DNA of 64,000 bases from Lepisosteus oculatus (lineage: Eukaryota; Chordata; Actinopteri; Semionotiformes; Lepisosteidae), in contig NC_090696.1 in assembly GCF_040954835.1 (NCBI RefSeq), positions 76,693,722-76,757,721 on the forward strand. Direction: 5' to 3'. The first letter of the stretch is position 1; each line of letters opens with the position of its first letter. Shown here in pieces: positions 36,701-48,700 of this stretch. The notes under the pieces are model-generated. The model ran no database searches, was not told the origin of the DNA, and saw only the letters and a program-made list of their open reading frames with translations. Both the position numbers and the translations under genes were made by a program.

Positions 36701-39700
36701 AGCACTTGTGTATACTGCTGCATGGAGTGCAGATTATTAGGAAAAATGTTTAGTTTAGGAGTTGCAGAATTACATTTAACAAAAGACAGTAAACTAACTG
36801 ATAATGCATATATACTGTACTGTAACAAGCAGCCTAACCCTGTTAAGACTGTAGTTAGGATTCAGTTTTTTTTACTAACATGTTATGAATCAAAAGATAG
36901 GTTATGATCAGATTTCTGTCACTCCGTTAATATTTATTTGCTTCTCAGATATTTTGGAGAAATTATAAATTTCTGTTGTGGCAGGTAAGCCTTTGATGAC
37001 AACAGCATGTTTGTGTGGAAGTTCTTAAAAACCACCATGATCTGAGGTCCCATTGGTGGTATTTAAGTATGGTCATATTTCGATCACCTGTTATACACAA
37101 ATAAACGTTTTACATTTAGAAATGGATTAACACCCGTACATGAATGTAGTGCGCATTCCTGTGCGGTTCTCCTCGGCTTCGATGTGGGATGTATCGCTCC
37201 AATTCTCTGCTCGTACTGTAGGTGCTCCACAGCCTGGTGAGTGCCATCGAGAAACAGGCCACAACCGCAACGGGCTGCCCCCTCCTCGTCCGCTGCAAGA
37301 ACTTCCAGGTCATCCAGTTCATCCTGCCGCAGGAGAGGGACTGCCACGACGTGTACGTCTCTTTAATGCGCCTGTCGCGGCCAGGTAAAGCCTACCGACG
37401 CCCCTGGCAAAAAGGCAAAGGGAAGGACGCGTTCTCTGAAGTGATGCTCTCTCTTGCCACAATATTTCACCAGAGATCTATTTTTTTTGGTTTGAGTAAA
37501 ACTGCTGCGTGACTCACAAAAAAGCGAGTTGCTGTGATCTTAACAGCAGAATTTCAAAGTAGTGAATGAAGGAATGGGGATGCAAGTGAGCACACGCCGA
37601 AGGCACCAACACATGACAACCTAAGCTAGAGTAGCCCCAGCATTTTCACTCTGGGCTTTTTGCATGAAATGTACGTAAAAGTTCCCCAAGTAGGTGTGCA
37701 AGAATGGGACAAGTCCAGAACAGGGCTCACCAGTCCTGGGCTCAGGGGGCTGGTGTGTCTGCAGGTTTTCAGTCCTGCCTCGCACTTATCAAGCTCATTA
37801 CTGGCTTAACTGGAGGCCTTCACCCATCCCTTTAAAGCGTAGATGCTTGAAAGACCTAAAAATAAACCTCGAGACCCCAGAGGTAGAAGCTCACCACTGA
37901 GTCCCTCCTGGGTCGGTCACCAGTCACCGACTCCACAGCACTTTCCCGACGTCCAGGACTACATCCCAGTGAGCGCATCGCATCACCAGCGTCAGGCCCG
38001 GCCGGGAATTGTGTCTTGGAGCCTAAGAAGCAACACATCGGTACCGACATCAGAATAGGCAAGGATTCATACCTTCAGCACAGGAAAGCAAGTGTTGGTC
38101 AAATATATACCGTGCAAAAGTGGCAGATGCCGGCAAGTACACTCAGTATTGTAAGTGACACAAACTTGTTCCGCCCTTGCCTGGCGTCTCCCATAGACGC
38201 CTTCAGAAGAGGGACGGTCCTGGATATTGAAGTAGAGCTGTACTGATGTCCTCCGAAAAGTGTTTTGACATCACACCCTTCCAAATGTGCGAACTGTGAC
38301 TCGCAGAGATCTGGGCCGGGTTATTTCTCTGGTAATGTGAGCTGCACATTCACCTGCGTTTTGGGAGCAGTGTATGTTCGGTGTCCAAGACCCCAGAGAA
38401 GAGCCCTCGATGATTTCTTTGACTGTGAACCGTTTTCTTTGTTCGCATAATAACTTGACTCTTTTTTTTTTTGTTGTTGTTGTTCCTTTCAGAGAAGTAT
38501 GAAGAGTTATATTGCTTTTCGTTCAACCCTAAGGTGGATAGAAAGGAGAGAGAGCAAGAGTGGAGTTTCATAGACCTGAGGGCCGAATACACCCGCATGG
38601 GCGTCCCGAATTCCCTCTGGCAGGCCACCGGTGTGAACCGCGACTACGGGGTCAGTGCTGCGCTGCCTGTGGCGTGCCAGGTCCACAACACGGGGAACAG
38701 GCGCGATCTCGGCTTTCTGTTTGATATGTGGCAAGATTTGGCTTTTGTTGTTATGTTTTTACTGTAAAAAAACAAGTTCATTCGATTGACCGCATCTTGT
38801 GTGCTGTGTCACCAGGGAACATCTTTGTTTTTATGTACCGTACATATTCAGCGGCCAGATGGGGATTTGAAATGCACTGTTTGAATTTTAGTCCTTTTTC
38901 ATGTGCCATACGGTTTAGAGAGTTTTGTTCTGATTTTGCTGGTAAAAATGTATGATGTTGACGTGCTGTGTCTTTTAATTGGGGTCCGTGCTGTTTCATT
39001 AATTAATTGGTTTATTACACAACAGTGCCACAGCTGTGGAAACACACTTTTTGGTTTCGTTGTGATGCTATTGGAGAATATTTGCCTGTGAGAAAATGAG
39101 TGTCGCAGTTTTGAAAAAATGTTGTTTTATCTTCTCGGGTAGACATGAACTTAGGGGGGTTGTGCGCGTCGGAGCCATCGGCGACGCACCATAGTTAACC
39201 GTCGACTTTGAAAATCTGGTGCTCGATTGACTGAGCTGTCCGGGAAGAACAGGAAGAAAAACGATGGAGAAAACGAAGGCGTATTTTTTTTTTTCCCTTC
39301 AGGTGTGCGACACGTACCCCTCAGAGCTGTATGTACCAAAGTCGGCCACTCCCGCCGTCATAGTGGGGAGCTCCCGGTTCCGGAGCCGGGGGAGATTCCC
39401 AGCGCTGGCGTACTACTGCCGGGACAACACCGTGAGTTATCCCCTGCTTCCAGACCCGCGCCGCTATTGAAATCCGTGTGTGCAATTGAGGACGCACTGC
39501 TGCGGTCTTGTTTCTCACTTGGAAACTGTGGCCTCTTCGTTTGCCGGGTGGTTTTGGAGTAACGGGGATTCGTGGCTGAAGTGCGTCCTTCAGTAGCCGT
39601 GACAGACCTTAGTGGTGTCTTGAGCCACTAAGCCCGTGTCTTAATTTCAGTCAGAATCCAGACAAGAATGAAGAGGCTTTCGCATCCAATTCATGCGCTT

Positions 39701-42700
39701 TTTGTGGGTTGAATATCCTTAAGGCCTTCAGAATTTTCTGAGCTGGTTCAAAAAGTGATTGATTTTTTTTTACACGTTCATCTGGCACGTTGTAATTAAC
39801 CAGTATGTCAGGATCTACGTTTACATTTATTCATTTGGCAGTTGCTTTAGTCCAAAGTGAAACGCAGTCTCACCCGGTGAAGTTGTAAAGGCAGCAGCAT
39901 AGATACATTTTGAATCAACCCACGGAGAACAGCGGGCGCAGTGTTGATTAAGTGCTGGGATGTTGCACAGAGCACACAACCCAACTACACTGCGGGTGTT
40001 AACACATGGTTTGTTAATTAGACCGTCTGTTCTCTGTACCTTCTGTGTTGGTGCCCAGCATGTATTTATTCATTCTGCAACTTAAAAAATGTGGTGGGCT
40101 TTCAGACTCTTGCTTCAGATCCACCAGTCTCTTCCCAAGTATTGTAATGTGGTAAGCTAAGGTTGGAACCTTAGCATGCCCTTCAGCAATTTACAGACTG
40201 ATAAAGGCTGTTTCTAAGCATGTGCACTCTGATGCAATGTTCTTGACTTAACCCCGCACAGAAGATATTCATTGCACAGGAACATAATGGAGGATGCAGA
40301 CGAAAAGAGCCTATTGGATTCATCGAGCCCATTGTGGTAGTAGCTAATTGTTCCAAGAATCTCAGGTTATTGGCTTCAACAACATAGCTGGGCATCTTAT
40401 TCCACACTCCTACCACCCTTTGTGTAAAGAAGTGACTCCTGTTCTCGGTGTCGAATACAGTTCCCCACAGGGAAATGGAAATGATTGTTCCAAGCAGTGT
40501 GTTTGACATTAATCTACTGGATTGTAATCTGTATTGAAACAGCAGATTAACGTTCTTTAATAGGAGGTCCTCAATCAAAAAGGAGTCTTCTAGAAGCACA
40601 GGTGAAGGTGAACCAGGTCGATCAGACTCATAAGGGAGTAGGATAAAGCCTCGTACTGGAAATTGTACAAAAGCACGAGCTGTGTGCTGGAAAATCTTGT
40701 GCTGTAGAATTGAAAAAGACCAGGTTTTGCTGGCAAAATCGTAGCTTCTCATGGAGACTGGAAAATTGGAAATTCCCCTCGGATTAATAATGTTTATTGT
40801 TCATGTCCTTTCATTTGAATGTCAGATGCTTGAAATGTGTTTGACTTCTTTAGAGGTTTCAAGGGAGTGGTTGTCAGAATCAAGGGTTTTACATGATAAA
40901 TTATTCGTTTTGGATATTTTTTGTACTACATATTAATGATAAACCGAGGTGAAACAGCTCTACATGTATATAATTCCGCTTAGGGGGGCTTGCTGCCAAA
41001 TTCCCATGAAAAGTGTCATAATAATACTTGAGTGTTGAGAGGTGATTCTGAAGTGTGGTTGGAAGAAACATGATGTTAATGTCCTAAAGGTCATCAGATA
41101 TTCTGTATTTACGCCTAAAAATAAATTTTATTTGTTAACATATTATTCCCAATCCTTCACTTACTCATGTTTCTTGTCCTGTATAGAAAATAGTCTCTGT
41201 CAGTCCTAAAGGGAAAGATATCATCATATCATAAACAGAATGGGAAAATGTATTTGCTTATTTTTTCTCTCTGTTACTATAATTTTTTTATTTTTTTTTA
41301 TTTTGCAAGGCCTTTTTTTCCCCCTCAGTAACCAAAAGACATTTTGTTTTTATCCAGCATAAATGAAAGTCTTGGAAAACAACATATCTTTGTATTTTTA
41401 TGTCTCCACTAATGGTAAAGGCAAAAATGCAAAGCTAGGTGTGTAGTCTGATGATTAGTGGAGCAGTAATAATTTGGTATTTCAACAGCTTTTTTTTTTA
41501 TTAGTTCAGACGTATGTAGTTCAATGGCAGTGCATGAAATTGGTAATCATTTGTTGTGGCCCTCAAAATCCGAACCAGTGTGCTTTAATTATAATTGCTG
41601 CATTTTTAAAATGAAGGAATCCCTTGATGTAAAGTCTATTAAGTATATATTTTTTAAAACTTTGTTAAAGAATTGCTTTCATTAGACTTTTTCTTAAACT
41701 TTTTTCGTGTGTTTTACTTACTGTAATATACTACTAAAATACAGCCATGTTCGTAAGCTTTCCTTGCACTACTAGAGTTGAGGCTTAGCTCTTTAATGAC
41801 AGTAAGCACTTTGCAGAGAACTTCATATCTCCGGATATCTCTCGCTCTTTAAATCTCACCAGCTGCATTTTTCCAGTTACCCCCAACACGGAAGGCAGAA
41901 AAAGTTGAAAGATGAAAATTGTGAGGAAGACAATGCAAACAAAAAAAGTTCTGTAGAGACACTTGAGTATCGAGCACTCATCTGAGTTTTCTGAACTTAA
42001 TGTTCAGAAATGCCCTTGTTCCGTGACTTCAGAGAACTCATCATTAAAATTAACTTAGAGATATTAAAAATAAGTCATTGCAGTTTTTTATATGTTGCAG
42101 AGTTTTTCAGAATCTTTTAACTGTGGAGATCCTCCTTAGTGAAAACAATGATTTTACAGTCTTGTTTCTACTCCGGCACGTGAGAGCGCACCCTGCCACC
42201 TGGTGGCTGAGATCTGGGAAAAAATAGTCCTATCTCCGCTCTGACGAATTTTCATTATTTGACTCTTTTTGGTAAAACGGTGTTGGCGAATCTCGACGGG
42301 CGCGTCCCCGCCGCGGGTCAGATCCGGTGACACGCGGGACATGGTGAGCTTGTCACCCTCTTTTCTCGTTGCGCTCAGCGCGATTTCCCTACTGCGCCCG
42401 TGTCTCCGAACCCAGGCCTCCATCTGCAGAAGCAGCCAGCCCCTGGCGGGCTTCAGCGCACGCTGTCTGGAGGACGAGCAGCTGCTGCAGGCCGTCCTGA
42501 AGGCCAACCCGGGCAGCGACTTCATGTACGTGGTGGACACCAGACCGAAGGTCAGTCCCTCCTGAGCGCCTCGTCCCTGTTGGCGATGCACATTTCGCCT
42601 TGCATGCCATGCTGGAATATTGTTATGGGGTCTTTATTTGCAAATTGCCTGATAATCAATATGCATTTCGGCATCTGCAGTAGCATGGCCTATTGAACAG

Positions 42701-45700
42701 TCGATTGGCAAGCTTGTTTTTGGAAATTAAACCAGAGCATGTAAAATGTGTGTGTGTGGTTTCACGTCCTTTGATTCCGAGAATCGTGGATTTGGGAATA
42801 AAATTAAGGCCTTCAATTGAGGCCGGCACCATGGCATTCATTACAAGACTCACAAAAGCATTTATAAGAATTTTGTTCCAGTCATTCATCTCTAAAACTG
42901 AATAAATATATTTATCTCACTGACACTTTTAATCTAACCGGTTTACAGTGGTTAGAGTTAATTTTTTGCCTTACGTTTTTTGATACTCATTTATACAGCT
43001 GGGTTTGCCAGAGCTGTGCTTGAGGGTAGAGTAGCACTGTTCTCACATGGGGCTTGAACCTGCAACCCTCTGGTCAGGAACTACAGCTCCTCACAGCCCT
43101 CCTAGGTCTTCCTGTTGACTTTGTTGAGAGAAATGTGAATAGTTTGCAGACCTGGGTGACTGATGATAGCTGTAGAGGCTGGGACACCAGTTCTCTTCAG
43201 TAGAATTAAAAAAAAAAAAGCTCCATTAATATAATTTCTTTCTGTTTTCAGCTTAACGCAATGGCCAACAGAGCTGCAGGAAAGGGCTATGAAAATGAAG
43301 ACAACTATTCCAACATCAAATTTCAGTTTATCGGTATAGAAAACATTCATGTCATGAGGAACAGCTTGCAGAAAATGCTGGAGGGTAATCTTTCTTGGTT
43401 TCTTGCTCTGAGAAAATCATTCTTCTGTGTTTTAACTTGCTCTCAGCCTTTCATTGTTCTGCTCAAACGAACGCGTCATAGGCATGCCTATTTTGGCTCC
43501 CAGTGACGATTAATATTTTATTAAACTTTTGTTCCGAAGGCTGCTTTCTTAAATGCCAGTATGCGGCACTTCCTCTGCTACGCTGTGACATCGTGAAGTT
43601 TTATGGCTGAAAACTCAAATCGAGATCCCATCTGGATCTCATTCCCAGGCTATTTCTATTAGTGCGAGCAGCTGTCTGGTGACTCCCCAATAAAGCGAAA
43701 CGGAGGGCGTGAGAATTAGTGTGTTCAGAAATCTGTCCAAGGCATTGGGGAGCTGCTGGCCTGAAACAATGCAATAAACTGATTTTTCTTCACATCCTTG
43801 GATTATCTCTTAGACCTTTAGACCTTTCCTTGAAATTCAGCCTGTTTGTAATCATCATGTCGGACAACTACAGTATACAGATGTTCATGGCTCTGTGCGG
43901 AGTTGTCTTCAGATGAGGCAGATGTTGCCCCTTTAAGTTTTTTTTTTATGTCAGCAAGGTAGAAACGATGCAGAAGATTCAGTGTTTACTTAGACATGTG
44001 TGAATCCACCAGCAAAGATCAGGGATGTGTGAGCAAAAAGGTTTTTTGTTATTTGTTATATTTTAATGTTCTACTGCTTTGACCTGAATTGGCATTGTTG
44101 ATTATGGTATTTGTTTTTAATTGTGATAATTGTTTGAAATATTGTACTTTAAATTTAAAGAATCTTCCTGAAATGAGGAGCTTGTAAAAACGTGTGAAGT
44201 ACTTGTTGGAATCTGTTAGAGGTATACTGGCTTTTTTAATACAGTGAAGTACAGTCCAGGAAAACCTCAAATTTGATTCTTCATATCGCACAGCAGAGTA
44301 AACACATTGTCAAGACCTGAAATATTAATTTTCATTCTTCTTATAGTAAATTAATTTTAACAGTGGATATCTGTTTTAAGAGACCATAAATAAATTTGTT
44401 TTCAGTAAGAGCAGATATCTGTTTAGATACAAGTAATAGGTTTATTCCATGGTGAAAAAAGAAGAAAGAAAACAGTGTTTCGGCCATGGAGCCTTCTTCA
44501 GGTGTGAGAAAGACAGGACAGTAAGCAAAGGTAAAGTAGTGGGAGAACAAAGGCTGGGAGAGAGGAGGAGCGAGAGGCGGGAGCAGGGGACAGAAAGAGG
44601 CCAATCAGGAGGTGTGAAGTCAGGATAGGTGTAGAGAGGTGTGAAATTAAACCTACAATGAATAGAGAGAATTTAGAAGAAAAGTTGTTGTTAAGAGAAT
44701 AGGGAAGGTGTGATCCTAGCTGCAGGATAATTTTGGTTTCTTTAGTCTTTCTGATGTATGAGTTCGGAAAACTGCCTTTGAGAACACAGACGGAGAGATT
44801 AGAGTGGTTATGGCCGTCGGAGGTGAAATGTGAAACAATGGGCATGGAGAGATCTTTATCCGTTTAGATGTTTTCTCATTCTTCAGAGGGTGTTAAATCA
44901 GACACAATGTACTACATGTATTCTGTTGTATGTACTACAATAGTATTTCACAGATTGAGCTGTATAGTTAGGAGAAAAGGAGAATTTATCCCAAAATTGT
45001 TTTCATGTAAATATTGCTAGTTCAACAACTTTTATTTTCTTGTAATTTTATACATGCAGTACAAGTCAAGCTAGAATAAAATTGTACTACTTGAGTATGC
45101 ACTGTTTGTTAGTCACATATGTGGTGAGGTTTGTTCTTTGTTCAAATACAAGTTCATTTTTTACCACCTTCTAGTTGTTAGTCACCACTTCAAACGTCAT
45201 ACAGTCTTGGAAAGACTGAAGAGTGTCGGAGTCAATCCCCGTTTTACACACAATGAAACCCACCTTTATAGGTGCCTTATAGGAGAGTTAGAATTTATAG
45301 AAGGAACAGTGGAGTTCTCGCTGAAAGCACTGCAAGTTTGAGTTGTTGCATGGTCAGACAGCACCAGCCAAATCACGATCACACTCAGCTAGTGAAGTAG
45401 TGCTGGGCTGAGCTGGTGATGTCTGGGCTACAGGCCTCAACTCACCAACCAGTTATAGGGGAGTGCATACAACTGGTTAATGTACAAAAGAGTACATTGA
45501 AATATACTCTGGCCTGATGCTTCTTAAATGGGGAGGGGGGAACATCTTTCGATGGTAGAAATAATTTATATTTTGAAATTCCTTGTGATTTGTAATCCTA
45601 TTGGTGATTTTCATTATTTATTTTTATGTGCATGTGAGCTTATTGTGTGGCGTTTTAACCCTGAAATCTGTTTCATTCTGCTGTCTGCAGCGTGCGAGTT

Positions 45701-48700
45701 CAAGTCGCCTTCCATGGGCGATTTCCTCTGGGGTCTTGAGAATTCTGGGTGGCTGAAACATATTAAGGCTATCCTGGATGCTGGGATCTTTATTGCAAAG
45801 GTCAGTCTGACAGTTTTGTCCTTTTTTTTTTTAAAGACAATTTAATTTAAACTCTGCGGGAGTGTACAGTGGACCTGTCCTCTTTCTATTCAGTATGCTG
45901 CAGTATTTTATTCATGTACACGTTCTTATTTTAATAAAGCCAATGACAAGTGTGTTCCTGTTAGGATCAGTTGTCCCTAATATTAACCCATGCCATTTTA
46001 AAAGCACTCTTGATCAGTGTCAGTCTTCCAGCTGGATGGTTTTATATCCCCATACAAAGTTCTGCATGTATCACATGCTGTGCAAGAAAAAGTTTGTATT
46101 TCCGGTATTTTGCATGAAACATTTGAAGATGTACTGACTATCACTGTAAATGCTGTTACATGGAAGTTAAGTTTTAGGTGGTTTCCTTGTTCCTTTTTCT
46201 CGCATGACTGTAGAACGCAGGCTGGGTAGCAGGTGATTTGAGTCTAAAACGCTCCCTGTTGTCTGTGTGAACCCAGGCTGTGGCCGAGGAGGCGGTCAGC
46301 GTTCTGGTTCACTGCTCGGACGGCTGGGACCGGACCGCGCAGGTGTGCTCAGTGGCCAGTCTGCTCCTGGACCCTTACTACAGGACCATGAAGGGCTTCA
46401 TGGTGTGTAGCCCTGCCTCTGATCCCTTTGTCCTTGTCAGGCTCGCTGCCCGTAGATACCTGCTGCGCTGGTTTTTTGACCGGTCCCAAATCTGGCTTAG
46501 TGCTCAGTTGATATTTATTTCAAATTACACTTTGGAAAACACATTTATTCAAATATGTACAGTATGATTGTGATGCACTAGAATGTGTACAGAGATTATG
46601 TTCCAAGATGCCGCATCAAGTTATTAAATCCTTTGGAGCTTCATTCATTTGGCAATTTTATTGTTAATAGTGAGCTTCCAAAAAAGCAGGATTCTTCTTA
46701 AGAACAAAATGAGGCTCTAGACCTTATTGGAATGCAATTACATGCTGGATTTGTTGTATAGGTCTGAGCTGCTGTTTGGCTGTAAGCTGCCTGTTGTCTT
46801 TGTATTCAGGTGCTTATTGAGAAAGACTGGATATCGTTTGGCCACAAGTGTACTCACAGGTGAGCCATAAGATTGCTTGTTTTCTGTTAGTTTCTTCTCA
46901 GGACCCCGTTTTGAGATATTTTAACAGTTTATGTCAAAAGTTTCTTTGTTTATATAACATTAATTCAGTGTCTTTACCTCTCTGTATAAGAAAATGTATT
47001 CAAGGTAATAAACAGACAGGTATAAGTTTGAGGATAACGAAAAGTTTCAAATCTGCACATAGTATTTAAGTAATTATTCTAAGGGGTACAGTTTAAATGT
47101 GTTTCAACACTGTCTGCTCAGTCTGGTAGGAAAATCTAGTTAATAAATTGATTTTGCAAGCCAATAAGACTGAATTGCTTTTGGTGCGGTGCAGTCCATA
47201 CTCTGTGCATGCTTGTCCAGTACACTTCAGCCTTGACGGAAGTGCAAGTAGAAATGAAATATGACTGAGATGCTTTTGGGGAAAAAAAGGATATTCTGTC
47301 CGTCCTGAGCTGGTTGACTTTCCCGTCGCGTTCCTCGCGTGTAGGTACAACCATCTGGATGGGGACCCCAAGGAGGTTTCTCCTGTCATCGACCAGTTCA
47401 TCGAGTGCGTCTGGCACCTCCTGGACTGGTTCCCCTGCGCCTTCGAGTACAACGAGAGGCTCTTGGTCCATGTCCACAGCCACATCTACTCCTGCCAGTA
47501 TGGCAACTTCATGGGCAACAGTGAGAAGGAGAGGCGAGGCATGAGGTGGGTGGGGCACGGGGGTGGGCGGGTCCCCGCTGGCAGGTGTGGCAGTTCTGGG
47601 GCAAGAGAGGTAGTGGAGCTTCGGGGGAATGGCGGAGTCCCAGAGACCTCTCGAGATTTGAGCCTGAATGCATATGCTCTTCTGTGGCAAGATTTCTCAA
47701 GATCTTGTTGTCTGCTCCTCGGTTCTGGACCACTGCCCAGTCAGCAGCCTCCCTGCTGGTCTCAGACCGGCAGAAGAAGACGAAAGTCTTCTGTAGGTGT
47801 GACACTGTGATGAACTGGTGTCCTGGGAACCCTGTTTTGTGCCAGTTAACCGCAGGGTCAGGTTCCTGCCCGCTGCCACCCTGAGCTGGAAAAGCGTATG
47901 TTTGGTCCAACGCTGTCCAAGCATGACATCAACTTTGGCCGCACTGTTTTATTTTAAAAGGGTTATATGATATTTCCTGAAGTCCAGTATCAGTATGCTA
48001 TTTTTTCATAATGATACTGTATATATATATCTCATTCAGCATAATATACAGAGGTGAAAAATACTCTCTAATTGAACCAATAATTTTGTCAGATGTAGAT
48101 CTTCATCTTTCCTTTTTTCCTTGCGCCTTACTGTCTTTATTATTGTGATATTCACCGGGATATGTTTGTTTTATGAAGCCAGTAGAATAATAACAAACTT
48201 CATTTTATGTAGTGCCTTTACATAACTCCTTTTCTCCATTCCTTGGCAGAATCCGGGAGAGGACACACTCTCTTTGGGCTCATCTGTGGAAGAACAGGGC
48301 AAATTACATGAATCCCCTGTACAGACCCGACCACAGTCAGACTCAGGGCGTCCTGCGACCAGATACTTCTCCCTACTGCTTCAAGTGGGTACTGCTCAAT
48401 GGGCAGAACGGCCTCCTCTGGCTCAGGAAGTCTTTACATTGGATTTTACAATGCAAATTTACCAGATCCGCTTTTCCATCGACAACCTTCCAGATGTGTA
48501 GCATTCCATGATCCAATGTAAAGTATTCTGCTGTAATTTAGGCATTTTTTAAAAAAATATTTTGTTCATGTAGTGCGGTTGTGGTCCTCTGCTGTGCATT
48601 CCCTCCCAGTCTGTCCGAGGGGCAGTGCCGAGGGCGGTTTTGAGGGTGTTGTTGATGTCTTTGGCAGGTTCTGGGGGGGGATGTACAACCGTTTTGAGAA

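Noticed and set aside
40183-40752. 189-codon minus-strand ORF
   Set aside because: Only the [15 protein letters not shown] part is meaningful and it is a LINE remnant; the rest is intron of MTMR7.
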